In this document: in pieces, positions 10,305 through 21,027 of the stretch
Position numbering within the stretch: position 1 is the first letter of the stretch
How the letters are laid out: every line of letters begins with the position of its first letter
Source of the DNA: Chenopodium formosanum
Lineage: Eukaryota > Streptophyta > Magnoliopsida > Caryophyllales > Amaranthaceae
DNA length: 64,000 bases
NCBI GenBank assembly: GCA_024500155.1
Contig: CM044869.1
Coordinates: 38,317,398 to 38,381,397 of the forward strand
Reading direction: 5' to 3'
Program-made: the position numbers and the translations under genes
Notes under the pieces: model-generated
Told to the model about the DNA's origin: nothing
Seen by the model: only the letters and a program-made list of their open reading frames with translations
The model's database searches: none

Positions 10305-11758
10305 TGATGAGCGTCGTTTATGGCGCTCAAAAGAATAAGATTTAGGTTCATTTTCTTTATTTTCTTTCATCATTTTCATATAATTCCCTTAGTTTTATTT
10401 GATTTTTCATTTTTATAATTCACTTTGGTTCTCGATTGGTTTTTACGAGTTTTTCATATTTTTAGTTGATAATTCATAGTTTAAGTTTTAGTTTTACTTT
10501 GTTATGCTTTCTCTCTTTGTTTTATTTGTGTTTTGTAGGTGAACAATCATATCAATTTGCTCATTTTGGGACTGCCTTGTTCGCGGGCATCATCTGGAGT
10601 GCACTGATGATGGGGATGCTCGGGAGCGCGGAGTTTGATCAAGCAAGCGAAGGAGCCAAGGCCTCGTGCACCACGTAGGGGTGCGCACGCGGCACAGGGG
10701 TGCGTGCGAGCAGACCCAGATGTGCGCGCGCACGGCTGGTCTGTGCGTGCGCATGGCCTGTGCGGCCCCCTTCGCTCGATTTTCCTATTTAGAGCTTTTG
10801 ACTTTCTTTTTTAGGACAACTTAACTTTGTACTAAAGAGAGAATTTTTCCAAAAATAGTAGAGAGAGAAAGTAGAGAGAGAAGCTTAAGATTTACTTGTT
10901 TGTACTTGAATTTGATCTTGAAATTCTTTCTTCAATTCAATGAATGTTTGTAAGATTTCTTTCCTTTGATTTACTTTTAATGCAATTCTTTCTAGTTTCT
11001 TGAATTTTGATTGAGATTACATTCCTTGCTCTAGAATTTGTTGATTGATTGATTTTCTTTTGATTAAGCTTTAAATGAATATGAATTCGATTGAATTTGT
11101 TTTGTTTCTTAATTTCACCATGCTTAGTGAGTAGATTAGTTGTTAGGGAGAAGGGGAAGCATGCTTGATTGATGATTTTTGCTAGTTGATGATGCTAAAT
11201 TCATTTGAAAGTTGCAATTAAATTGGTTGACGTAGTTGTGCATGTGATTAATTAGAATAGGAGTGATCAACCTATAAGATTAATCTAAATTGCATTGCAA
11301 ATTTCAATGACATGAACCCTTGAGTTGAGAATTGCTTTTATTGATTGAATTTGATTGTGATTTTCCTAGTTAGGCATTCATAGTGAACCCTAGCTTGGCT
11401 TATAGGAGATAACTCTTGAATTCCTTTGGTTACAACTATTGTTTGTCCTTTGTAATGTTTGAATTGATTGAGTTATCCTTCAATTAGCATAATCATTGAG
11501 CTTTCATGTAGAACCTATATCCCTAGTGTTTAGCATATTGAATTTTTCGATTTGTTAGCTTTTTGACATTTTAGTTACCGACCACTACCATTTATATTCT
11601 TTGATTTACCTTGACATAGGCTATAGCATCGTTCCTACTCGTTCCTTTGGGTTCGACCCTTGACTTACCATATACTTGTATTAGGGTTGGTCGAGTGTTT
11701 ACAAATTAAGTTTGGCTCTAGGGAGAGGTAGATAACGACCTACATTTTCCTCTTGTGA
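10305..11758 (+). mobile_element. Athila-like LTR insert in element B (solo LTR or fragment)
   Basis: A foreign block interrupts B's 3' domain. It begins TGATGAGCG and has a GC-rich, CpG-dense centre (10670-10775) with alternating GCGCGCAC words. A TTTAGAGCTTTT segment leads to a GAGAGAGAAAG leader. Near its end the words CGTTCCTACTCGTTCC and GGGTTCGACCC resemble the tail of Athila-type LTRs. A degenerate primer-site-like TTTGGCTCTAGGGAGAGG follows at about 11711. Possible 5-bp duplication GGTGA flanks it (10300-10304, 11759-11763), but the right end would be GA rather than CA, so the borders are uncertain. A related truncated copy lies at 60266-61220. Confidence 0.5.
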
Positions 11759-13063
11759 GGTGATTATTGCTTTTGAGCCTTTTGAGCATCATGATGAGCT
11801 ATAGATAATTCGATTAGTAATCAACCCGATTACGGTCACATTTGATTGATGATCTGCCTGATGACGATCATATTGGTTGATTGAATAGTGATTGATTATG
11901 ATCACAAAGAATTCTTAGGATGGAAGATTTTTAGAAGAATCATTTTGAAGATTCGGAAAATCTTGAGATGGATTTTCAAAGCTGAAAAAGTCTACAAATC
12001 TAGGAATGAGGACAAGAAGTTCCGAGAAGATTGCTCGGAATGAGAAGAAGGATTTAAATCCGCAAAATACAAACATATGGCTATGCGATGCTTACATCGC
12101 CATGCGATGCGATTATCGCGATGCGATGGGGATTGAAGTTGCGCGATGCATCTGTAACTACCAGCAATGGACCTTGTGGGTCCCATAAATGGATTATGTG
12201 GACCACATTTAACGTTTGGGCTCCTTGGTACGCCCGTAATCCCCTTAAAAGAAATTGACATGATTAGTACTCAGCTTGATTACAATCGCGATTAGTGATC
12301 GGCCTGTCGACGATCATCTCATTGACTTAAGCGCCTAAGTATTGGCTCATCACAACCACCAATGTATAGGTTCACAAGAAAGCACAAGCACCAAGGTATA
12401 GGTTCATAAGCAAGCATAAGCGCCAAGGTACCGGCTCATTACAAAATGCGTCGAGGTACTGGCAAAGCAAATAACACCGAAGAATTAACACAGCACACAT
12501 TCAACAAAACGAAGGAACGACAAACTGAGGATCACAAGGCATCGAGATCTTCAACGTTTTCACTAAGGTATGGAAGTTGTCAATCAAATGGTCAAGTAAA
12601 GGCACAGACGAGATTTTAAAGATAGCTATAAGCAGCGGTCTTTGACGATGTCCCGTAGCACAGAGGAGAATTTCTACAGTGGTCAGGCAGTGCCGTGGCA
12701 AAGCACGACCAAAAAAAATTAAAGATGGCGAGGCACGGTCACTTTCAACGCTGTTCCGAGGCACCGTGGAAGATTGTAACAGGAAATAAAGATAGAGAGG
12801 CACTGTTACCTTCAAATGGTGTTCACAAGGAACTGTGGAGTTCGTCACAACAAAATACGAACAACAAAATCGGTTACACCAGAGACGTGTGCTCGACGGT
12901 GCAAGATACGCGTTTCTAACTCTTTTATATGTTTAACTAATGCTAGTCTGCAGAAATCGGCGTTACAAGATTGATTTAAGATCGCAGAACGTTCTGAATC
13001 ATTCTCCGTCCCTATTGCTAGCTTGACTTTTGTTTCGAAACATACGTTTCTCCAAACTCAATC
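11759..13063 (+). other. 3' domain of element B, right part with tandem-like repeats
   Basis: Holds the conserved GATCGGCCTG block (12295-12304), the CACCAAGGTA words near 12380-12430, a CpG/ATGCGATG-rich box (12078-12152) and diverged repeat units (about 12520-12850, with TATAAGCAGC and CACCGTGG-type words). The conserved 3' terminal domain follows at 12855-13063. ORFs at 12501-12919 are on opposite strands of the same repeats and are not supported as genes. Confidence 0.6.
12078..12152. repeat. GATGCGAT-rich box in B
   Basis: Five spaced ATGCGATG or ATCGCGATGCG words. It is positioned like the CpG box at 39241-39300 of F. Confidence 0.5.
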
Positions 13064-13077
13064 AAAGTGGGGGTTTT
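13064..13077 (+). other. Polypurine tract of element B
   Basis: AAAGTGGGGGTTTT directly before the LTR terminus TGTAGACACC. Confidence 0.8.
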
Positions 13078-13965
13078 TGTAGACACCTGATTGTGTCTCC
13101 CCAAAAATCGAACCTAGTGATGAGTACCCTTCACATCATTGATATCGATTAAGGTGAAATGGTGAAGAGTCTCGTGAATTCCCCTGTTTTTTAAAATGTT
13201 TTATTAAAAATAATTCATTTATGTTTTCGAAAATCATTCATTTCGTATCCTATTTATGAAAAATGTCCAATCCAGTTTAGTTTGGTCCATAATATGCGTC
13301 CAATAATTGTGAAGTTAGATGAGGCTTGAAAAGTGATTTCCAACAATATATTATAAGCCCAATTCAAAGTTATAACAAGGAAGTTATGGTCAAAATACTA
13401 AACTAGGTCTAAATGAGTTTCATGTATGGCCCAATGATTATGTGGAGTGTCCATTAATATTAATTATATTCCTAAACCAATTAGAATTAATTAGAAGCTT
13501 CTATAATTTTCTAAAAGATCTTAATTATCCTTTTTGGAAAGATAAGATTAAAGAGTTCGAAATTGAATAAAACTTCTCTTTTTGAAAGTCCTATTTCTAT
13601 TAGAATTGAAAGACGTTCAAAGATGATCAGATATTATTTTTTTACCTCATAATTTTAATCCATATCTTAGATGGTCGGATAGCTCTTTAAATTATCTTAC
13701 CAATGATATATTATAATATTAATTCCGACCTATAACGAAAAAGATATAAAAGAAATACGAAACTTTATCCAAAACTGACACCCTTCCACTATTTCGGTCA
13801 TATATTTTATTCTAAATATAATTTTAATCTGATTCTATTGGTTTAGAGAGTATACTTCAAGAGCTTTCCAACGACATATTATATGACTTATTTTGACTTC
13901 TGAATCAAAGGTTATGATAAAAATAAAATCCGTAAAAAAAAAAAAAAAAAAAAAACTCTTTTTAT

Positions 13966-14012
13966 CGTGCCGCGATGATTCTATCGCGCCGCGATGATCT
14001 TATCGCGCCACG
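13966..14012. repeat. CpG-rich box in LTR of B
   Basis: Three spaced ATCGCGCCGCGATGAT-like words, about 65-110 bp upstream of the TATA box. Confidence 0.65.
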
Positions 14013-14077
14013 TCCAAAGGAATTTTAATTCGATTTGAATTCTGACTCTTTTTTAATCGTTTTCGGTCGTTTTTCTC

Positions 14078-14085
14078 TATAAATA
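14078..14085 (+). promoter_or_regulatory. TATA box, LTR promoter of element B
   Basis: CTCTATAAATAAG, the strongest TATA match in this LTR, followed about 50 bp later by a CT-rich leader. Confidence 0.65.
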
Positions 14086-15047
14086 AGAACGATTTTCTCC
14101 GTTTTAAAAACAACAACCACCCATAATCATCATCTCTTCTCTCTCTCTCTAAGCTAAAGCTTATTCTTTCTTTCTCTCTCTTGATTTATAAGCCTAGCTT
14201 TTTACAAAATACACCATTCCTCATTCACGAGTCATGAATATAACAAACCAAGCTCGAAGTTGCCTTAGACCTCGACGTGCAAGAAAGAAATACGAGGTAA
14301 CAAAGAGAGTAATTCAATTTCTCAATTCTTTTAGAAAGCTTATTAATATTATTTTAATTCCTAGTATCATGTCAGGATGCCTTTATTGCTTTCTAGTATC
14401 ATGTTTAGGATAAATTTTTGGTCTTTATTGCTTAGTGAAATGCTAGGATTTGTTATTAATCATGTTAGTATCATGCCCAAGATCTTGCTAATAATAATAT
14501 TATGCTTTGATGAGATTGAGATTATTTTTATGATGATGTTTTGTTGTTAGTAATTATTATGTTGCTTGAGATTTTTGTTATTGCTTGATCACGCCCTTTC
14601 AGGTTTAAAGGCAATTTGTATTTGAAATCACGCTTAATAAGATAATTAATAATTTGAATTAGGCTAAATGATTTTAATTCAAGTGATCGCCAATATTAGA
14701 TTTATTTGTGTATTAATAACCCAACATAGAATAAAAAGATTTAGGATTAATATATCGGTTGTATGTTGATTGAAAAATGCACATGAATATGAGAAGAACA
14801 AAGTAGAGGCCTTTTTAGGGCAGATTCAATCTCTTTTAGGTTGGATTTGTACCTTCATCCCCAAACATCCTGTCATGGTTTGGGACCACTATAGAGTTAG
14901 CGATCTCTGTGATCATGAATGGTTTGCAAGTTACTAAAACTTGTTGGCGACTCTTTTGCTCTAGATTTCTTCCCTTTGGACGCCACTATGCTTAAGTGTA
15001 TGATCATAGTGGGGCTCAAGTGTGGGATGCTTGAAATATTCCCTACA

Positions 15048-15194
15048 ATAAGTCGGTCAAGAAAGAACCAGCACTAGCGTAGCAGTTAATGACCATTGAC
15101 CAGGAAGAAGAGTTAAGGCCGTAGCCGGCCGACGATTGTGTGGACATAGTGCTTGACCTAGACCAACCTGATCGAATGGAAAGGTGGGCACTAT
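15048..15194 (+). pseudogene. Old Tat-type pol fragment, left part
   Basis: One frame reads as the acidic linker before a Tat-type reverse transcriptase (EEELRP, then DCVDIVLDLDQPDR), with two in-frame stops. The reading resumes across the solo LTR at 17895. It is the host sequence into which B and the Tekay-like LTR were inserted. Product and subfamily cannot be fixed from so little. Confidence 0.5.
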
Positions 15195-17894
15195 TGTAAT
15201 ACCCTGGAAATTTCCTTTTTTAAAATACATTTTCTACTCTAAATAAAACCTATTTTAGGAAATATCCAAAATATTACCGCCACCATGATAACAGCTAAGG
15301 CTATTTTTCAAAGTCACATAGCGAAAGACTAAAGTAAAACCAAATTTTAAAAATAAAACTTCAGTTCACAACCTCAAAACAAAAGTAGAATTAAATAGTT
15401 CATAAGTTGGAACCAATCCAAACATGGCCCTTCTCAAAACCAACTTAAAAATAAACATAGTAAGATTAATCCGTAATCAATAAAACAAAAAAAATCAAAA
15501 TATAAAACCAAGAAAGCATAAAAACTCTCTACATTCATTACCTTCATGCTCTTCATGCTTTAAGTACCTGCCACTTTCCCTTTATTTCACCCCTCTACTA
15601 ACCATATAAATGGGTCATAGTAGGGCCAACCAAAGGAAAGCCAAACACAAACACAAAAGTATGAATCCGCAAAAACTGAGTACATATGCACCACACTAAC
15701 CTGAATATCCTATCATCAATAAATTAATTAAAACATGTTCACCATACAATCACAAGTAAACTTACCTTTGACTCATATCAAGCAATATTATTTTTTATTA
15801 ATAGGTTTGGATTGCGCATCGAATGTGTTTCCTTGCCTTAACTATCCCTTAACAATAATAAAGGACCCCTCACTTAGACGCTAACCAAGCGAGTATCAAC
15901 TAGTGTCACCTTGTGACAGAATTTCAGCGCATAATAATAAATAAAGAAAGTACAACGTCCTGTTCCCCTGTAGAAGATATGGTTAAATATAAAACTCCAT
16001 AACCCCCCCATATGTTCATACTCAAGGTATATATGTTCCAAGAGTTTTGTTGCGTATCCTCTTACACTTTACGTGATTTACCAATTTAACTTTTGAAGAC
16101 TCCAACCAGTCATTGAAGAATAAATATAACAACATTCAATAGATATTTCCAATTCATTCTTGAATTAATTAGTGAGCACATACTATTTATTTTAATTATA
16201 GTTCCTTGCCTAGTTTTGTGCACAAAATTGCACGATTAATACCTTGGTGCCTATAATGCACTAATAAACTTCCTTGACTCAATCTCAATTTACTTGAGTG
16301 AGTAAATAAATAAACTAACTTCTTCACTCAACACCAATAATAAATGGGTGAGAATTAAATTCATGAATCTTGCTAAATAATTTTAATTATATATAGCTCT
16401 TTCAAACATGCAGAAGCCTTGCTTATTAATTTCTTGCTTTCTTGATACTTGAAAATAAAAATACTTCCATAATTCATACTTATTTAACTTATATCATGCT
16501 TTAAATATCATATATATTCACATGCTTGCATAATAATTCATGCTCAACTGACATCAATTCCAAGCATATAATCAACAAAACATGCTACTAATTCATCACT
16601 TAAATCATAATTCACTATCTTAACATGATACCACGCATACACAAATATTCTTGTGCACATACGTACTTTGAATATTGCCTAATCTCGGCCACACTCGCTA
16701 GAAATTACCTAGCTTGAAACTTCCTACAAATAAAAATACATAACTATAACTAATCCACTATTTTCATAAATTTCCAGGATTTATAATACTCTTTAAACCT
16801 TACTAATAAACCAAATTTAAAGACATAAAATCCTGAAAACCACTTCTCTAAGTGGGTACTATAAATTCTTTCAAAAATACTTAGTTTTCATGACTTAATA
16901 AAATATTCCAGCATCCTTATTTAATTTAAAACATCACTTTTAGACTAGAAAATCATATTTAAATCATTAAAACCTTTTTTCCTTTTATGGGTAATTAAAC
17001 CCTAACTCAATAATTAAAAAGTAGTGTGTGTAATTAAATTACAGCATTAAATTGAGGACTTTAAATTCAATAAAAACATGCTTAAACCATGAAATAATCA
17101 ATAATAACAACCTAGCATCAAAACTTAACCAATTACATAAAATCCTCAAATTCTAGGGTTCATAAATTAGGGTTCTTGATTAAATTAAAATTTGAAATTT
17201 ATATGAATAATTTAACAACATACCCAAAATCAATACCAAAACATAATTAAAATCATGCTTTAGAAACAATAAAACAATAGAATTAATTAGGAAGAGAGAA
17301 AAGTTTTTTTATTTATTTTTTTTTATTTTATAATCTACCAAAACCGAAAAATAGAAAGGAGGAGAGAGGGCATGGTGGCCGGTTGGTGGTCTTCAGCTGC
17401 TGCTGCTGGCCGCCGGTGGTCGCTAATGGGAGAGAAAAGAGGAGAGAGAGAGAGGCGTGGGAAAGAGAGAGAAAAAGAAGAGGAAAAGAGAGGAAAAATA
17501 AAGAGAGAACTTTTGAGGTTTTTTTGTGAAATTTGACAATAATGATTCTTGAGTGGAAAAATCTTGAGGTTTTAAAGTATTTATACTCTACTTGTAAAAC
17601 AAAATCTCATAATTACAAAACTGTCATTACAAAATTATCATTACTTCTTCCTTTCGGGCCTATTTATTGGGCTCTTAAGTTGCCTGAACTTCACAATAAG
17701 TTGGTCCAATCATTTAAATAAGATTGACCCAATTCAAAATACTTTTATTGCTTCAATACATGACTCATTTAATTTCATACACACTTACATATTACTTAAA
17801 TAATTAATTTCTTTTGAAATGAAATGAGTCATTTTAATAAATAAAATAAATAATTTATATATATAAAAATATTATAAAAATACGGAGTATTACA
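15195..17894 (-). mobile_element. Tekay-like (chromovirus) solo LTR with perfect TSD
   Basis: 2700 bp bounded by TGTAATACCC and GTATTACA, with a 5-bp duplication ACTAT at 15190-15194 and 17895-17899. Termini of this form are typical of Tekay/Del chromovirus LTRs. Orientation is minus: TATAAATA on the minus strand (17578-17585) is followed by a CTCT-rich leader and a GC-rich stretch (17370-17415 on the plus strand). There is no primer site, polypurine tract or coding sequence, so it is a solo LTR left by LTR-LTR recombination. ORFs inside (such as 17533-17721) are not supported. Confidence 0.85.
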
Positions 17895-17970
17895 ACTATG
17901 CCATGGGCTTGCTTGGAGATGACTTGGTGAATTTATTAAGAGAATTCAGAGATGTGTTTTCTTTTGAAAA
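17895..17970 (+). pseudogene. Old Tat-type pol fragment, right part
   Basis: The reading MGLLGDDLVNLLREF then RDVFSF resembles the start of Tat-type reverse transcriptase, where family members carry a ...LLxxFxDVFAW motif (compare F at 30380-30416). The frame differs from the left part by an indel. Similarity ends soon after 17970. Confidence 0.55.
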
Positions 17971-18411
17971 TCATGAAGCTAGGTGTTTCGGGTATTTTGG
18001 TGATTTCCCTTGGGACACTGGTCATGCTCTTCGGATAGACAGCCTGGACACCTGCAAAACACGAATATGCCGTTGCCGGAATATTCGCCTCCGACGGTTA
18101 AGTTAGTAACCGAAAATCAGAATCCTAGAGAAACAAAGTAGAGAGAAGTTAGAGATGTTTTGATACTCTATTGAATGTTATGTCACAATCTACCCCTCCT
18201 ATCATAAATGATAGGGTTTTTATTGGGGTGGAGAATTGTGCATTCTTAGGGTTGTTAAATTAGAATGACATGCTCTGATTGACGACGTAATCATGTTTGG
18301 GCACGTGTCTTGATGAAGGCGCCGTTTTGCGGCTTTCTCGGGATTTGGGCCTCCTGATGTCAGGAGGCCCTTTTCTCTCTTTTTCAGGTGCTCTTTGTAG
18401 GGCATGCATAC
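17971..18411 (+). other. Unassigned spacer, possibly an old LTR end
   Basis: No gene supported. The words CCTCCGACGGTTAAGTTAGT (18089-18108) and a GAGAGAAGTTAGAGATG leader-like stretch resemble LTR/leader sequence of other plant retroelements, and an inverted pair GGCCTCC / GGAGGCC lies at 18348-18370. Direction and family are not resolved. Confidence 0.3.
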
Positions 18412-18993
18412 TGTAGACACCCAAATGTGTCTTCCCAAAACCAAACCCAGTGATGAATACCTTTTTGCGTTGAATGATTATCAAAGAAGGTGAAAGTGTG
18501 AAAAGTCAAGTGTTGCGGTTGGTTTTTATTAAAATTCTTTCTTTCTGTTTTCGAAAACAACTCTATTTTATGAAAACAGCCAATCCAGTTTAGTTTGGTC
18601 CACGAAAAGGGTCCAATAATAGTGTAGTTGGATGGGGCTTGCAAATAGCTTTCCAACGATATATTATAAGCCCAATTCCGATGAATAATGAGGATGTTAT
18701 GGATAAAGTACTAAACTGGGCCAGGTGATCTTTACATACGGCCCAATGATTTAGAGGAGGGCCCAATGATAATTGTTATTCCTAAAGTTATTAGAATTGA
18801 TTATAGTCTTCTAGAATTCTCTAGAAGGTTCTCTTTAGTCCTAATAAGATTAGAATTAATAATTATATTTTGATAAAGTTTTATTTGGAATAAAATATTA
18901 TTTTATGAAAGATACGATTTCAGTTTCATACGGACTTTACAAATTGATTTTGATTCATATGTGGACTCCGTGTTGAAAGCGCGTAGAAATCCA

Positions 18994-19055
18994 GGCTGTC
19001 GCCACGCGACAAGCCTTGTCGCCATGCGACAGACCCTTTCGCCAAGCCACAAGGT
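18994..19055. repeat. CpG-rich GTCGC box in LTR of D
   Basis: Three GTCGCCA(C/T)GCGACA-like words spaced about 20 bp, ending about 70 bp upstream of the TATA box. Confidence 0.65.
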
Positions 19056-19122
19056 CAGTTTTGCAGTGACAGAGTGGAGTTTTATTCCTTATCAAATTCT
19101 ACTTATTTTCGGACTGTTTTCT

Positions 19123-19130
19123 TATAAATA
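19123..19130 (+). promoter_or_regulatory. TATA box, LTR promoter of element D
   Basis: TTATAAATAGGG context, shared with E (50379-50386). Confidence 0.7.
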
Positions 19131-19314
19131 GGGTCCTGAACCTCCGTTTTTATTCATCTACAATCAACAATCAAAAATCATCTTTTTCTCTCTAAAGTTA
19201 GAAGCTTTCTCTCTCTATTCTTTTTCTAAACCTTCCCTCTTACAAAATTTCGCATTCACAAGATCTAGACACACCTAGCCAAGTTCGAAGTTGCCTTCGC
19301 CCTAGATGTGAAAG

Positions 19315-19422
19315 GTTATAATTTCTGAGGGTTTGGTCCCTAATCTCTATTTCAATTATTTAATTTAATTGTTTTATTTTATATTTTCCTTGAAGTTACT
19401 AACGCGTGTATTTTGTTATTAG
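19315..19422 (+). other. Intron-like segment 1 in LTR of D
   Basis: 108 bp with donor TGAAAG|GTTATA, branch-point-like TTACTAAC (branch A at 19402, 20 nt before the acceptor), T-rich tail and acceptor TTATTAG|AAAGAG. It lies about 190 bp downstream of the TATA box, so it is transcribed. Homologues: F 24346-24454, E 50575-50683, A 7165-7273. Absent in B with clean borders. Confidence 0.65.
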
Positions 19423-19443
19423 AAAGAGATACGAGGCATCAAA

Positions 19444-19775
19444 GTATGTAATCTTATTGCTCTATTCTTGTAGAAAGCATATTTAAATCTGTTTAATTCC
19501 TAGTATCATGTTAGGCTGTTATTATTGCTTTCTAGTATCATGTTTAGGGTGCTTTTTACTCTTTTCTAATATCATGTTAGTATCATGTTAGGGTTAAAGC
19601 TTTGATCTTTATTGTTTAGTGATATGCTAGGGTTTGTTATTAATCTTGTTAGTATCATGCCTAGGATCTTGCTATTATTATGCTTTAGTTTTAACATGAT
19701 TGTTATTATGATTATTGTGATTATTATGTTGCTTGATATTATTATTGTTATTGCTTGATCACGCCTTTTATGCAG
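19444..19775 (+). other. Intron-like segment 2 in LTR of D
   Basis: 332 bp with donor ATCAAA|GTATGT and acceptor TTTTATGCAG|GTTTAAAGGG, AT-rich throughout, with CTTGATC about 20 nt before the acceptor. It contains the TAGTATCATG motif array. Donors in other copies are GTAAGT (A, F, solo LTR) or GTGAGT (E). Confidence 0.55.
19499..19665 (+). repeat. TAGTATCATGTTAGG motif array in LTR
   Basis: Five to six spaced copies of TAGTATCATG or close variants within 170 bp, such as the pairs in 19499-19515, 19535-19550, 19568-19595 and 19650-19662. It is kept in every LTR of the family and expanded in E (52270-52500). Confidence 0.6.
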
Positions 19776-20249
19776 GTTTAAAGGGAATTTGTACTTGTAA
19801 TCACGCTTAATAAGATAATTAATAATCTTGTTTAGGGCTAATATGATTGTAATTCAAGTGATCGCCAATAATAGTTTTATTTGTGCATTATATTCAACCA
19901 ACATAGATAAACAGGTTTAGGGTTAATCTATTGTTTACATGTTAGTCAGAAAGCGCACATGAATACGAGAAGAATGAAGTAGAGGCCTATTTTATAGGGC
20001 AGGTTCAATCTCTTTTAGGTTGGATTTGTACCTTCATCCCCGAACCCTATTTGGTTCAAGACCTTTTGGAGTTGACGATCTCTTGGATCGTTAAGGGGTG
20101 TAATCTTCACCTTGTGAACGGTTTACAAGTTCCTAAAACTTGTTGGCGACTCTTTTGCTCTAGCTTCCTTCCCTTTGGACGCCACCGTACTTAAGTGTAT
20201 GATCATAGTGGGGTTCAAGTTTGGGGTAATGCTTGAAATATTCCCTACA

Positions 20250-20551
20250 GTTTTTGGCGACTCCACTGGGGAGGATTTCTATTTTAATTCCTGAAATTTA
20301 TTTCGGCAATGATTTAGAATGAGTGGATGAGACTCGAAAAGTTCTAAGTATTTCATGTGCGTAATTTTGATTAGCATTATTGTCATATGCATAAAAAAGG
20401 TCCTCATTGGATAGACCATCCGAAATGAGTAAAAAACATAGGATTTTTACATGTAGGAAATTTGAGAAATATCTTTCACAACTAGAAATTCTAAGAACGT
20501 AGATACCTGCTGAGGCATGTAGGAACTAGCGTCTAGAAAACAGGATTGTCA
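20250..20551 (+). other. Leader of element D, truncated
   Basis: Matches the F leader from 25270 to about 25580, including GAATGAGTGGATGAGACTCG (20318-20337). It ends near GATTGTCAC where unrelated sequence begins, before gag. So D keeps only LTR and leader here. Confidence 0.7.
20255..20272 (+). other. Primer-binding site of element D
   Basis: TGGCGACTCCACTGGGGA, five bases after the LTR. This form is used by Ogre/Tat elements and is thought to pair with the 3' end of a tRNA-Arg; I recall that pairing rather than verify it. F and E keep mutated versions. Confidence 0.7.
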
Positions 20552-21027
20552 CCTGTAAACTCCCTTGGGCCGAATGCTTTGTTCACTTCGCCTGAAATTC
20601 CTCTATTGGACGCTTCTAGGTCTTTAGGTTAGTCGAATGGAACAAACTGACTGTCTTTTTAAGGAGGACGCCTGTCGCCCGGGATTTCGGGACGATGGTT
20701 TGAATTCCGCTGACCTGGCCATCTATTTTGACGCGCCATAAGCCCGTTCGCATCCCCTTCTGTTTAAAATGACGGAAATGGGTTTTTAACCATTTGAATT
20801 CTAGGTTAACTTTTTCAAAAAGTAACTGTTCAAATTCTTGGGTGGGAAAGACGGATTTACTGTTTTTCCCTCATAAATTTAGCCTATAAATAAGCTTCAT
20901 TTTTTAACTTGAGAATTTTAGAGAGAAGTTAGAGCTTTTTAGAGAGAGAAAGTGATTCCTCCCTAAATCTTTGAGAGCTCCGCTATATGCTTGAAGTTTT
21001 CGGTCAGGGTTTTGAGTTTTCCGGTCA
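20552..21027 (+). promoter_or_regulatory. Upstream region of the Transposase_28-like gene
   Basis: Begins TGTAAACTCCC right after D's leader. It contains no gene. A TATA box lies at 20885-20892 (CCTATAAATAAGC), followed by a purine-rich GAGAGAAGTTAGAGC leader. This arrangement suits an independent promoter, or the U3 of an unidentified element. Confidence 0.45.
20885..20892 (+). promoter_or_regulatory. TATA box upstream of Transposase_28-like gene
   Basis: TATAAATA about 140 bp before the first plausible ATG (21028). Confidence 0.5.

Larger units (their letters stand above)
8235..15047 (+). mobile_element. Element B: 3' part of a Tat-type LTR retrotransposon
   Basis: Visible parts are a 3' non-coding domain (interrupted at 10305-11758), a tandem-repeat region, a polypurine tract and the 3' LTR. 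Its 5' half lies left of element A, beyond the window. Sequence just after 8235 corresponds to the region downstream of the gag-only breakpoint in E (about 55825), so B is probably gag-only too, but this cannot be shown here. The right flank after the LTR is ataag (15048-15052) inside an older pol remnant. Confidence 0.8.
13078..15047 (+). mobile_element. 3' LTR of element B (intron-1-less form)
   Basis: 1970 bp, TGTAGACACC to CCCTACA. Order: conserved first half, an A21 run (13935-13955), CpG box (13966-14012), TATA box (14078-14085), CT-rich leader, then GACGTGCAAG joined directly to AAAGAAATACGAGG at about 14282. In the other LTRs a 108-109 bp GT...AG segment sits exactly at this joint. 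The donor of intron-like segment 2 is degraded here (AAAGAGAGT), while its acceptor is intact (CCCTTTCAG|GTTTAAAGG near 14605). Confidence 0.85.
18412..20249 (+). mobile_element. 5' LTR of element D, the most complete family LTR here
   Basis: 1838 bp, TGTAGACACC to CCCTACA, followed by a good primer-binding site. It keeps every landmark: CpG box (18994-19055), TATA box (19123-19130), CT-rich leader, intron-like segments 1 (19315-19422) and 2 (19444-19775) and the TAGTATCATG motif array (19499-19665). It is useful as the reference for the family. No 3' LTR for D is visible. Its interior is lost after 20551. Confidence 0.88.

Noticed and set aside
10466..10678. 70-codon ORF
   Set aside because: Falls inside an Athila-like LTR and is open by chance; the related fragment at 60266 has no matching frame.
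12501..12919. ORFs of 115 and 74 codons in B
   Set aside because: Opposite strands of repeat units in the 3' domain, not kept in A, E or F.
13935..13955. A21 run as a poly(A) tail of a LINE, SINE or processed copy
   Set aside because: It lies inside B's LTR at a place where other LTRs have ordinary sequence, and no target duplication or element follows it.
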